DNA of 64,000 nucleotides, taken from positions 3,472,001 through 3,536,000 of the forward strand of contig NZ_CP108549.1 in NCBI RefSeq assembly GCF_036010325.1. Reading direction: 5' to 3'. The notes beneath the pieces are model-generated. The model worked only from the letters and a program-made list of their open reading frames with translations. It was not told the DNA's origin and searched no databases. Positions 48,982-57,504 of the stretch are shown piece after piece (within the stretch, counting starts at the first letter, position 1; each line of letters opens with the position of its first letter). Source of the DNA: Streptomyces sp. NBC_01210. GTDB taxonomy: Bacteria; Actinomycetota; Actinomycetes; Streptomycetales; Streptomycetaceae. Made by a program: the position numbers and the translations under genes.

Positions 48982-50112
48982 ATGGCAATCCCCCACATCA
49001 GGACGGCCGCCCGCCTGGGCCTCTGCGTCGTCACCGCAATCGCCTGCCAGCTGGTGCCGGCGTCGGCGTCGGCGTCGGCGTCGGCCGGCCCGTCACGCGA
49101 CCTGGTGGTCTCCAAGGCCAAGGGCTTTCCGTCGATCCAGGCGGCGGTCGACGCCGCCCGGCCCGGTGACCGGATCACTGTCCCGCCGGGCGTCTTCCGT
49201 GAGCAGGTGGTGATCGGCAAGGACCTGACGATCACCGGCTCGGGCGCCCGGAGGACGACGATTCTGGCCCCGCAGACGCTGGCCCCCGGTGACGACGGCG
49301 GCACCTCGATCATCGAGATCCACAACGGCGCCTCCGTCAAGCTGTCCCGGCTCAACGTCAGCGGACCGGGTTCCGGCACATGCACTGCCGGTGCGCTCGG
49401 CTCCGGCATTCGGGTGCTCGGGGGCGCCCACCTCGACCTCGGCCGCGCCGCCGTCACCCACATCACCGACACCCCCGCCGCGCCCTGCTTCCGCAGCGCG
49501 AACGCCGTCCTCGTCGGGGACCTGCCGACCGGTACGGGCTCGGCGACCATCCACGACACCGAGATCTCGGGCTACCAGGGCGCGGGCGTGGTCGTCCTCA
49601 ACTCGGGGTCGAGGGCCACCGTTGACCACAGCACCGTCACCGGACACCGGCGGCTGTCGACCGACGGCATCGAGTTCGTGGCCGGCGCGGTCGGACGCAT
49701 CACCCGCAACATCGTCAGGGGCAATGAGTGCCGGGAGCCCGATCCGGACTGCGGCCCCGACTTCTTCAACGAGTTCCAGCACTCGGGCATCGTCGCCGAC
49801 ACGCCAGGCACCGTGGTGCAGCACAACAGCCTCATCGGCAACCAGGTCGGCATTTACGCTGCCGGCGGGTCGATCGACATCGGCCGCAACGACATCGTGC
49901 GGAGTTCGTTCGTCGGCATGGCACTTCAGGACGGCCAGTTCACAGTCCGCAAGGACCGGATCGAGGGCGGCGTCCACGGGGTCGCGGTCGTCGCGTCGTC
50001 GGTCGACACGAACGCGGTGCTCGACGGCGTACGGATCAAGCGGACGTCGGGCGCGCCCGTGCAGACCTTCCAGTGCTGCGGCTTCACCGCCACGGCGACC
50101 GTGAGGCCGTAG
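48982..50112 (+). CDS. Secreted right-handed beta-helix (pectate-lyase-fold) protein
   Basis: Protein of 376 aa. The signal peptide (1 to about 35) ends in an Ala-Ser dipeptide run encoded by four GCGTCG units. The mature protein is a parallel beta-helix: AKGFPSIQAAVDAARPGDRI and TVPPGVFREQVVIGKDLTIT at the start are the classic N-terminal cap, followed by repeated coils (GSGIRVLGGAHL, GAGVVVLNSGSRATVDHSTV). Four or more Cys in the middle probably pair outside the cell. The enzyme class (polysaccharide lyase, epimerase or hydrolase) cannot be fixed. Confidence 0.85.
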   Translation: MAIPHIRTAARLGLCVVTAIACQLVPASASASASAGPSRDLVVSKAKGFPSIQAAVDAARPGDRITVPPGVFREQVVIGKDLTITGSGARRTTILAPQTLAPGDDGGTSIIEIHNGASVKLSRLNVSGPGSGTCTAGALGSGIRVLGGAHLDLGRAAVTHITDTPAAPCFRSANAVLVGDLPTGTGSATIHDTEISGYQGAGVVVLNSGSRATVDHSTVTGHRRLSTDGIEFVAGAVGRITRNIVRGNECREPDPDCGPDFFNEFQHSGIVADTPGTVVQHNSLIGNQVGIYAAGGSIDIGRNDIVRSSFVGMALQDGQFTVRKDRIEGGVHGVAVVASSVDTNAVLDGVRIKRTSGAPVQTFQCCGFTATATVRP

Positions 50113-50190
50113 CCGGGCGGACACGGCGGCGGGTCGGCCACCCGGGAAAACCGGTGCGGCCGACCCGAGGAAGCCGGACGGGGCGAGGCG

Positions 50191-50640
50191 TCACCGCCGC
50201 CATGCGGACGCGTGCGCCGCCGCGAAGTCGGCGAAGGAGCACGGTGGTTGGCCCATGACCTCCTCCACCGCAGGGCTGAGGCGGTCCTCCGTGCCCTTGG
50301 CGATGGACCGGTCCATGCCCGCCGGCAGTTCGGCGAATCCCTCGGGCACACCCGTGGCCGCGAGTAGGTCTCGCATCGCTTCGTACGAAACGCCGCGGTG
50401 GTGGATCGGCCGGCCGGCGACGGCGGAGACGAGAGCGGCGACGTCGGCGTAACTCAGCGCCTCGAGGCCGGTGATGAGGTGGGCGGTGTTGTGCGGGTGC
50501 TCGTCCGCCGGTGCCCGTACGCCGACCTGCGCGATGTCGTGGACGTCGACGAAGCCCATCCGGCCGTCGGTGGTGGCCGTCACGATCTCGTCGTGGTCGC
50601 GGATGCTCCGGGCGTGGAGGTGGTCGCCGTGCCGGAGGGG
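50191..50640 (-). pseudogene. N-terminally truncated NAD(P)-binding (NmrA/SDR-type) protein
   Basis: The minus strand shows the C-terminal half of an atypical SDR: TTDGRMGFVDVHDIAQVGVR, HLITGLEALSYADVAALVSA and CSFADFAAAHASAW to the stop at 50191. The Rossmann N-terminus (about 130 residues) with its GxxGxxG is missing: upstream of about 50640 the DNA belongs to the TetR operator region. The gene was probably cut when the TetR-MFS pair arrived or by deletion. Confidence 0.7.
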
Positions 50641-50651
50641 ACGAGGTGGTC

Positions 50652-50690
50652 GTAGACAGCGTCTACTCACGTTTGGTAGACAGTGTCTAT
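50652..50690. promoter_or_regulatory. Twin TetR operators covering the tetR start codon
   Basis: GTAGACAGCGTCTAC (50652-50666, perfect palindrome) and GTAGACAGTGTCTAT (50676-50690, one mismatch) have centres 24 bp apart, about two helical turns. The second overlaps the TetR ATG at 50689. Binding of two dimers on one helix face would block initiation tightly. Confidence 0.8.
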
Positions 50691-51273
50691 GAACGAACTG
50701 GACACGGGCCTGCGTGCCCGTTTGATCGAGGTCGGCGTCGACCTGGTGACCAGGGAGGGGATTCAGTCCCTGTCTCTGCGCGAGATCGCCCGCCAGGCCG
50801 GGGTCTCGCACGGAGCGCCGCGGCGCTACTTCCCGACCCACCTGGCCCTGCTGTCCGCCATCGCACGTCAGGGCTTCGCCGAACTGACCGTCACGGTCAC
50901 CGAGGCTGTCGGTGACAGCCGGGCGAGTCCCCGGGCTCAGCTCATGACGCTGGGGCGCATCTACCTCGACTTCGCCCTGACCAACCGCGGCATGTTCGAG
51001 CTGATGTTCCGCCACGACCTGTTGGAGAGCAACCAACTCGGCCTGCGGGAGACGAGCCTGCCGCTCTTCGAAGTACTCGTGGACCTTGTCGCCCGGGCGC
51101 GGCCACGGTCTGCCCCGGCGCCACCGGTTGTCGCGGGCGCGCTGTGGGCGAACCTGCACGGCATCGCGCAGTTGTGGGTATGGGGCAGTCTTCAACTCGC
51201 GGCAGGAGTCGATGACATCGAACCGCTGCTGCGCGCAGTGCTGGACGCGCATCTTGGCCCGGAAACCCGGTGA
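50689..51273 (+). CDS. TetR/AcrR family repressor
   Basis: Protein of 194 aa from ATG 50689 (GTG 50683 is possible). HTH: LVTREGIQSLSLREIARQAG, VSHGAPRRYFPTHLALL. TetR_C domain with MFELMFRHDLLES. The start codon lies inside the second operator, so transcription probably begins very close to it and the protein represses itself. It overlaps the exporter gene by GTGA and therefore controls it. Confidence 0.9.
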   Translation: MNELDTGLRARLIEVGVDLVTREGIQSLSLREIARQAGVSHGAPRRYFPTHLALLSAIARQGFAELTVTVTEAVGDSRASPRAQLMTLGRIYLDFALTNRGMFELMFRHDLLESNQLGLRETSLPLFEVLVDLVARARPRSAPAPPVVAGALWANLHGIAQLWVWGSLQLAAGVDDIEPLLRAVLDAHLGPETR

Positions 51274-52691
51274 GCTCAAGACGCCATCGGCACCTCACGC
51301 TCGCCTGCAGTGTCACCGGGGCCTCGATCGTTGCGCTGGACGGAACCGTACTGACCGTCGTGCAGCCCACCATGCAGCGGGATCTGCACGCCTCGTTCGG
51401 GCAGGTCCAGTGGACCAGCACCGGATATCTCATCGCCGTGGCGAGCCTGCTCGTCTTCGCCGGCCGGCTCGGTGACCGGTACGGCCACCGGCAGATCTTC
51501 GCCGTCGGGATTCTGGGTTTCGCCGCGACTTCGGCGGGGATCGGCCTGGCGCCAGGTGTCGGCTGGGTGATCGGCCTGCGCGTCGCCCAAGGGATCTGCG
51601 GTGCGCTGCTGCAGCCGGCCACCCTCGGGATGTTGCGCGCCGCCTACCCGCCCGACCAGCTCGGCATGCCCATCGCGCTGCGCACCAGCGCCATCGGCGT
51701 GGCGGCCGCGGCCGGCCCGGTCGTCGGCGGGGCACTGGCCGCTCAGCTGGGCTGGCGATCCGTCTTCTTCCTCAACGTCGCACCGGCGCTCGCGATCGGC
51801 GTGCTGGCTCTTGTCGCTCGGGTCCCCGCGCCCAGGAGGGTCTCCGATTTCCGGCTCGATCTGCCCGGCGCCTGCCTTCTCGCGGTCGCTCTGGTGTGTC
51901 TGGTGCACACACTCGTCGAGATACCGGAGACCGGCTGGACGGCGGCAACCGCGGTCGGGCTTGTCGCCGCGACGGCTGCCGGCGTCGCGTTCGTCCGGCA
52001 CGGGCGACGTACCGCGAGCCCACTGGTGCCACCAAGTGTGCTTCGATCGGCGGCTGTTGCCTCGGCGCTCGGCATCCTGGTGGCGGCATCGGCAGCGCTG
52101 TTCGGGGCCCTGTTCGTCGGCACCTATTTCTTGCAGGATGTCCTCGGGCTGGACCCGCTGCAGAGCGGCCTGAGGGGGCTGCCCCTGGCCGGGATGATGG
52201 TGCTGAGCGCACCGGTCTCCGCTCTGCTGCTGCGTCGGCACGGATCCCGCCGGACGGTCGTGGCGGGGATGGGTCTGGTCGCCCTCGGCGTCTTTCTCTT
52301 CTCCCTTCTCGACCGGGCATCGACGGCCATGGCGATCGGCGGCTGTTTTGTCGCGATGGGCGCCGGTTTCGGTACGGTGATGGTCAGCGCGACGGCCGTC
52401 ATCGTGCGCCATGCGTCTGTGGACGACGCCGGGGTGGCCGGCGGACTCCAGCAGACCGCCATGAACGTCGGCCCGACGCTGGGTGTCGCCACAGCGACCA
52501 TGTTGATGGCCCTCACCGCACCCGGCTCCGCCGCCGATCAGCCGTACGGCGACGGACCACGCTGGACCGGTGGAGCGTTCATCTCCGCGATGGGCTCCAC
52601 GCTGACAGTCCTCGCGGCCGTCGCCGTGTTCGGTGCGTTGCTGGCCATCAAGCTGCCCGGTCGCGTCAAGGTGGCAGCCGAGGGCGGGTGA
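51270..52691 (+). CDS. MFS multidrug exporter, DHA2 (14-helix) type
   Basis: Protein of 473 aa; GTG 51270 start by overlap with the tetR stop. About 14 hydrophobic helices. DHA2 signatures: IVALDGTVLTVVQPTMQRDL in helix 1, the loop 2-3 motif GRLGDRYGHRQIF and motif C near AAAGPVVGGALAAQLGWRSV. It exports small hydrophobic or amphiphilic compounds by proton antiport. Co-transcribed with its TetR repressor, so probably induced by its own substrates. Confidence 0.92.
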   Translation: MSSRRHRHLTLACSVTGASIVALDGTVLTVVQPTMQRDLHASFGQVQWTSTGYLIAVASLLVFAGRLGDRYGHRQIFAVGILGFAATSAGIGLAPGVGWVIGLRVAQGICGALLQPATLGMLRAAYPPDQLGMPIALRTSAIGVAAAAGPVVGGALAAQLGWRSVFFLNVAPALAIGVLALVARVPAPRRVSDFRLDLPGACLLAVALVCLVHTLVEIPETGWTAATAVGLVAATAAGVAFVRHGRRTASPLVPPSVLRSAAVASALGILVAASAALFGALFVGTYFLQDVLGLDPLQSGLRGLPLAGMMVLSAPVSALLLRRHGSRRTVVAGMGLVALGVFLFSLLDRASTAMAIGGCFVAMGAGFGTVMVSATAVIVRHASVDDAGVAGGLQQTAMNVGPTLGVATATMLMALTAPGSAADQPYGDGPRWTGGAFISAMGSTLTVLAAVAVFGALLAIKLPGRVKVAAEGG

Positions 52692-52776
52692 GTTCCCCGG
52701 CGGGCGGGCGCGCGGGCAACCCGAACCGGTAAGCCGGGCGGCCCAAATCCAGTGCGCCGAGCGCCTGGGACTCCCG

Positions 52777-52830
52777 TACCCGAGTCCGGAGCGGCTCACC
52801 CGTTACCCGAGTCCGAAGCGGCACACCCGT
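52777..52830. repeat. 27-bp tandem duplication
   Basis: Two adjoining 27-bp units beginning TACCCGAGTCCG (52777-52803 and 52804-52830) differ at a few positions. They lie between the exporter gene and the next lipoprotein gene, near the latter's promoter region (a CATCACA pair occurs just downstream). Confidence 0.65.
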
Positions 52831-52946
52831 CGTACACACACTTTCATCACAATTGGACGACGTTCCATCACATTTCCCCTTCCTGACCTTCGTAGGAGTG
52901 CCAAGCTCGGGCCCCTCAGTTCGGAACCAACTGCCTTGGGGGGCAC

Positions 52947-53810
52947 ATGTCTGGGAGAGGAAGTACCCGCGCGAACAGCGCGATCGCGGCCTGCGCCGTG
53001 GTGATGGCGGTCGGGCTCGTGGGGTGTGGGGGCACCACCGACGACGCGAAGTCCGAGGCGGCGCCGACGAGCGCGGCGCCCAAGATGGCCACGGCCGCGA
53101 CGCCTTCGCCCGCGTCGGCTCTCGCACTCGTCGATGACGAGGAGAGCGCCGACTCCGGGAAGCCGGTCGTGGTGAAGGTGCTGGACAACGACACGCTCAC
53201 ACGTAAGGGCGGTACGCCCGGCAACCTGGAAGTCGCCCTGAGCGCTGGTGAGTTCACGATCGACTTGGCCACCCTGCCGGGTCATGGCACCGCGAAGGTC
53301 GACGGGTCGACCATCGTCTATACGTCCGCCAAGGGATACGGCGGCGCGGACGAGTTCACGTACCAGGTGGATGTGAAGGGCTCGCCGGCGCTGACCGGGA
53401 CCGCCGTCGTACGGATCACCGTGGCCGCGCCGGCGCCCACGCCCACGCCGACACCCACGCCCGTGAAGGCGAAGAAGCCCGCGCCGCCCAAGGTCTATTA
53501 CGCGAACTGCGACGCCGTACGAGCGGCGGGCGCCGATCCCGTCCGCGAAGGGGAACCCGGCTACGCGCCGCACCTCGACCGGGACGGCGACGGCGTCGGC
53601 TGCGAGTCGTCCGGCGGAGGAAGCGGCGGCACGACCGGAGGCAGTGGAGGCAGTGGAGGTAGTGGGGGCGGCAGCGGAGGCGGGTCCGAGGGCACGTACT
53701 ACGCCAACTGCGCCGCCGCACGGGCCGCCGGTGCCGCTCCCGTTCATGCCGGGGATCCCGGCTATGGGCGGCACCTCGACCGCGACGGAGACGGCGTCGG
53801 CTGCGAGTGA
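52947..53810 (+). CDS. Lipoprotein with cadherin-like domain and two excalibur repeats
   Basis: Protein of 287 aa. Signal peptide with lipobox VGLVGC; then an Ig/cadherin-like domain (about 60-165) with KPVVVKVLDNDTL, a PTPTPTP linker, and two excalibur calcium-binding modules (YYANCDAVRAAGADPV and YYANCAAARAAGAAPV, each closing with DRDGDGVGCE) separated by a Gly/Ser spacer. Excalibur modules bind Ca through DxDxDGxxCE. It is a surface-exposed, probably Ca-responsive protein. The next hairpin (53822-53872) ends its transcript. Confidence 0.85.
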   Translation: MSGRGSTRANSAIAACAVVMAVGLVGCGGTTDDAKSEAAPTSAAPKMATAATPSPASALALVDDEESADSGKPVVVKVLDNDTLTRKGGTPGNLEVALSAGEFTIDLATLPGHGTAKVDGSTIVYTSAKGYGGADEFTYQVDVKGSPALTGTAVVRITVAAPAPTPTPTPTPVKAKKPAPPKVYYANCDAVRAAGADPVREGEPGYAPHLDRDGDGVGCESSGGGSGGTTGGSGGSGGSGGGSGGGSEGTYYANCAAARAAGAAPVHAGDPGYGRHLDRDGDGVGCE

Positions 53811-53821
53811 TCCGCGTACCG

Positions 53822-53872
53822 CATTCCCGGTAGTCACCCGCCGAGGGGATTGACGCGCGACTACCGGGAATG
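53822..53872. terminator. Terminator after the excalibur lipoprotein gene
   Basis: Fourteen-bp perfect arms CATTCCCGGTAGTC and GACTACCGGGAATG with a 23-nt loop, 12 bp after the stop codon. Confidence 0.75.
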
Positions 53873-54009
53873 GGCATCGCCGCGACGGCCGGGGATGGGC
53901 CACGGCCGTCGCAGGTTGATGGGAGAGATAAGGAGAATGCGAAACCGATGAGCAATAGGCTCACGGTTTATGAAGGGAAGATTAAATTCCGCAGCCCTTC
54001 AGGCCGACG

Positions 54010-54501
54010 TCAGACAGCCTTCCTGATGAGCTTTCCGTCCGCCGCGATCACGAACCACTCCCCGTCCAGGCCCTGGCCGTTCACGTCCCCGGGCGTCGCG
54101 TCGCCCACGTAGTAGTACAGCGGCCAGTCTCCGTACGTCGCCTGTTCCGCACCCTCGCCGAGCTTCGCCTCCTTCAGCAGGGCGGCGTCGGCGCCGGCGC
54201 CCGCCTTCACGTCCTTCGCGGAGGTGAGGGCCGGCCAGACGGCGATGCAGTCGGCATCACAATTGCCCGCGCCGGGCTTGTCCTTGGTGAATCCGTACAG
54301 CGTACGGCCCGAATCGTCGACGAGGATCTTGCCGAGCGCCGAGTCCACGGTCTTGACGGAGACGGCGGCCGCGGGCTTCCGCGCGGGCTTGGCCGCGTCA
54401 TCCTCGGAGCCGTCCGTGGAGCCGCCGCAGGCCGACAGGGTCAGCAGCGCGGCCGTTACGAGCGGTGCCGCGAGCAGAGAAGTTTTACGGGTGCTGCGCA
54501 T
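54010..54501 (-). CDS. Lipoprotein with Yx(FWY)xxD-type repeats (COG4315-like)
   Basis: Protein of 163 aa. ATG 54501 opens a lipoprotein signal ending LTLSAC. The family repeats are visible: GRTLYGFTKDKPGAGNCDAD, CIAVWPAL, and DWPLYYYVGDATPGDVNGQG. Such secreted proteins of unknown function are widespread; some bind small molecules or cofactors. It is divergent from the CHRD protein gene. The upstream minus strand has a GAACC/CGTAC pair spaced 16 bp, suggestive of an ECF-type promoter but unproven. Confidence 0.82.
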   Translation of the reverse strand: MRSTRKTSLLAAPLVTAALLTLSACGGSTDGSEDDAAKPARKPAAAVSVKTVDSALGKILVDDSGRTLYGFTKDKPGAGNCDADCIAVWPALTSAKDVKAGAGADAALLKEAKLGEGAEQATYGDWPLYYYVGDATPGDVNGQGLDGEWFVIAADGKLIRKAV

Positions 54502-54683
54502 GGTGGTTCCCCCGGTTTGGTGAGTGGGTGCGAGAGTGATGGTTACGCAGAGTTGTACGACGGCAACTGACCCACGGTTCAATCGAATTCAAGAAATTTT
54601 CTTTTGAACGAGCCGACTGCAGGCCGCGTACTCCATCGCGACCGACCCAAGACGGAGTCGGTCCCAACGGGAGGATCAAAACA

Positions 54684-55646
54684 ATGCAGAAGCGTTATGC
54701 GGCTGTTACCGCCGCCGCAATTGTGCTTGGTGTTGCAGGTGTTACTCCGGCACTCGCACACAGCGGTCATGACGGCCACGGGGAGCACGCATCAGCCGGC
54801 GGCCAGGCTTCGGCCGGCGAGGCCAGTACCTTCACCAAGCCCTCCAGCGGGCACGCGCTCGCCTTCGCCGCCCACCTCTCCGGCGCCAACGAGGTGCCGG
54901 TCAAGGGCGGGCCCGCCGTGAACGACCCCGACGGCAAGGCCGTTGCCCTCGTCAAGGTCAAGGGCGACCGGGTGACCTTCGCACTGCAGTGGAAGGGGTT
55001 CGTGCCGAGCCTCGGGCACATTCACCAGGGTGCCGCCGGGAAGAACGGCGATGTGAAGGTCCCGCTCTTCGGCACCGCGATGCCGGACTCCGTCCACTCG
55101 GCGGCCGGGCAGGTGGCCATCACCGACGCCAAGCTGGCCGACAGCATCCGGAGCAACCCTTCCGGGTTCTATGTGAACCTGCACAGCGCGGAGTTCCCGG
55201 GCGGCGCGGTGCGGGGCCAGTTGAAGCCGCTGCACAAGAACGTCAACCCGCTCGACATCATCAAGGGCGGCAAGCTGCGGGCGCTGTCCGACGGCGACCA
55301 GGAAGTCCCGAAGAACGACGCGTCCAAGGTCGGCGACCCGGACGGGCACGCGGTGACGTTCCTGCAGCCGAAGGGGACGAACGTCGACTACTCGCTCGCC
55401 TGGGTCAACATCAAGAGCCCCACCAACGGCCATATCCACAAGGGCGCGTTCGGGAAGAACGGCGACGTCGTCTTCAACTTCTTCAACCGGCCCGTGCCGG
55501 ACGGGATCTTCGCGGTCTCCGGGAAGCTGGAGGGACAGAACGCCGACGTGGTGAAGCGTGTCCGCGCCAACCCGCGCAACTACTACGCCAACATCCACAC
55601 CGCCGAGTTCCCGGACGGTGCGGTGCGCGGACAGCTCTTCCACTGA
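54684..55646 (+). CDS. Secreted protein with two CHRD domains
   Basis: Protein of 320 aa. ATG 54684 has GGGAGG 9 bp upstream. Signal peptide (ends near PALAHSG), a His-rich stretch HSGHDGHGEHAS that may bind metal, and two CHRD domains (about 55-180 and 195-318), each with the histidine motif GHIHQGAAGKNG or GHIHKGAFGKNG and the closing EFPGGAVRGQL or EFPDGAVRGQL. CHRD domains are immunoglobulin-like; their bacterial role is unknown. It is divergent from the lipoprotein gene at 54010-54501. Confidence 0.9.
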   Translation: MQKRYAAVTAAAIVLGVAGVTPALAHSGHDGHGEHASAGGQASAGEASTFTKPSSGHALAFAAHLSGANEVPVKGGPAVNDPDGKAVALVKVKGDRVTFALQWKGFVPSLGHIHQGAAGKNGDVKVPLFGTAMPDSVHSAAGQVAITDAKLADSIRSNPSGFYVNLHSAEFPGGAVRGQLKPLHKNVNPLDIIKGGKLRALSDGDQEVPKNDASKVGDPDGHAVTFLQPKGTNVDYSLAWVNIKSPTNGHIHKGAFGKNGDVVFNFFNRPVPDGIFAVSGKLEGQNADVVKRVRANPRNYYANIHTAEFPDGAVRGQLFH

Positions 55647-55801
55647 GCCCGGTCGGTCCCCGCGGAAGGGTGGCCGCCGATTCCTGGGCGGTCACCCGGC
55701 CCGGCTCGCACCCTGACCCGTCGGCCCGTCGGCCCGTCGGCCCGCAGCCGTACTGAACACTTCCGTCCTGCCGAACGTACTCAACAGCACCTCCCCAGGT
55801 G

Positions 55802-55852
55802 GCTGGGCGCGTGACCGTACGGGTACGGCAGGGAACCGGTCACGCGCCCAGC
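55802..55852. terminator. Bidirectional terminator between CHRD and DUF445 genes
   Basis: Perfect 16-bp stem (55802-55817 with 55837-55852), core GGGCGCGTGACCG and CGGTCACGCGCCC, loop 19 nt. The right arm overlaps the last codons of the DUF445 gene. Confidence 0.85.
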
Positions 55853-57405
55853 GCGTGTGCCACCGTGTAGATGACCAGGCCGGCCAGAGCGCCGACCACC
55901 GTGCCGTTGATCCGGATGAACTGCAGGTCGCGGCCGATGTGCGCCTCGATCTTGCGCGAGGTGTGCTCCGCGTCCCAGCTCGCGACCGTGTCCGAGATCA
56001 GCGAGGTGATCTCGGCGCGGTACGTGGTCACCACGTACACCGCCGCGTCCTCCAGCCAGCCCTCCAGCTTCGACTGCAGCCGGCCGTCCGTCGCCAGCCG
56101 CGCGCCCAGCGTCAGCAGCGAGGCGCGGGCGCGCAGCCGCAGCTCGCTGTGGTCGTCCTCCGCCGCCGAGATGATCATGCCCCGTATGGAGGACCAGGCC
56201 GAGGCGATCACGTCCTGCACCTCGGAACGGGACAGCAGCTCCGACTTCATACGCTCCACCCGGGCGCGGGTTTCCGTGTCCGACTGGAGGTCGGCCGCGA
56301 AGTCGGTCAGGAAGCGGTCGATCGCGCCGCGCGCCGGGTGGCCCGGCATGTCACGCATCTCGGTGACGAAGCGCAGCAGTTCCTTGTAGACGCGTTCGCC
56401 GACCTTCTTGTCCACGAAGCGCGGGGTCCAGCCCGGCGCCCCGCCCTCGACCGCGTCCATCACCGAGTCCGAGTGCAGGACCAGCCAGTCGTGGGCACGG
56501 CCGCAGATCAGGTCGACGGCGCGGTGGTGCGCGCCGTCGGCGACGACCTTCTCCAGGGTCTTGCCGACGCCGGGGGCGATCTCGGCACTGTCGGCGCGGC
56601 GGGTGATCGCCTCGCCGACGACCGCCTGGACGTCTGAGTCGCGCAGCACGGTGAGCGCGCCGCGCAGCGCGGTGGACAGTTCGGCGGTGACCCGGTCGGC
56701 GTGACCGGGCTCGGCGAGCCAGGCGCCGAGGCGGCCGCCGATGCCGAGGGCGTGCAGCCGGGTCCGTACGACGTCGCCGGAGAGGAAGTTCTCACCGACG
56801 AAAGAGCCGAGCGAGGCGCCGAGCTGGTCCTTCTTGTTCGGGATGATCGCGGTGTGCGGGATGGGCAGGCCGAGGGGATGCCGGAAGAGCGCGGTGACGG
56901 CGAACCAGTCGGCCAGGGCGCCGACCATGCCGGCTTCGGCGGCGGCGGCGATATAGCCGGCCCAGGGGCCGGCGCCGGAGTTCTTCGCCCAGGTGGCGAG
57001 CGCGAAGATCACCGCGACGAGGAGGAGCAGTCCGGTCGCGGTCAGCTTCATGCGTCGTACGCCGCGCTGCTTTTCGGCGTCGGCCTCGGTGTACGCGAAG
57101 GAGGGAAGGGGGGTACGGGGGCGGGGCCCCGGCCCCGCTGCGCCCGGCTCAGCCCGGCCCGGCTGGCCTGCCTGGCTCGGCTGGTCGGCCCCGCTCAGCT
57201 CGGGGGTCCGGCCCGGCCCCCCTGTCCGGCTCCGCTGATCCGTCGACCGCGGCTGCGCCGACTCGCCGTCTGCCACACCCGGCTGGTCCGCCCGGCCCGG
57301 CTGGTCTGACCGGCCCGGCTGGTCTGACCGGCCCGGCCCGCCTGTCCGGCCCGGCTCGGCCGGCCCGCTCGGCTGGTCCGGCTGATCCGGTTCTGTACGT
57401 TCCAT
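55840..57405 (-). CDS. DUF445 membrane protein with long disordered N-terminus
   Basis: Protein of 521 aa. Residues 1 to about 100 are a Pro/Gly/Arg/Gln/Asp low-complexity region made of repeats such as GRSDQPG and ADQPG, coded by tandem DNA repeats near 57290-57370. From about 115 the DUF445 family core begins: TATGLLLLVAVIFALATWAK (helix 1), GMVGALADWFAVTALFRHPL, and the last helix INGTVVGALAGLVIYTVAHA. DUF445/YheB-like proteins are thought to link membrane and cell wall. Repeat number may vary between strains. Confidence 0.88.
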   Translation of the reverse strand: MERTEPDQPDQPSGPAEPGRTGGPGRSDQPGRSDQPGRADQPGVADGESAQPRSTDQRSRTGGPGRTPELSGADQPSQAGQPGRAEPGAAGPGPRPRTPLPSFAYTEADAEKQRGVRRMKLTATGLLLLVAVIFALATWAKNSGAGPWAGYIAAAAEAGMVGALADWFAVTALFRHPLGLPIPHTAIIPNKKDQLGASLGSFVGENFLSGDVVRTRLHALGIGGRLGAWLAEPGHADRVTAELSTALRGALTVLRDSDVQAVVGEAITRRADSAEIAPGVGKTLEKVVADGAHHRAVDLICGRAHDWLVLHSDSVMDAVEGGAPGWTPRFVDKKVGERVYKELLRFVTEMRDMPGHPARGAIDRFLTDFAADLQSDTETRARVERMKSELLSRSEVQDVIASAWSSIRGMIISAAEDDHSELRLRARASLLTLGARLATDGRLQSKLEGWLEDAAVYVVTTYRAEITSLISDTVASWDAEHTSRKIEAHIGRDLQFIRINGTVVGALAGLVIYTVAHALGA

Positions 57406-57504
57406 CCGGTCCTCCCGTCCGCGCGCGCCTCGTACGCATTGTCCCTACCTCAGGTACTCCTGGGGCGCACATCGAGTTCCCGCGCCATGTCGGATGATGT
57501 GCTC

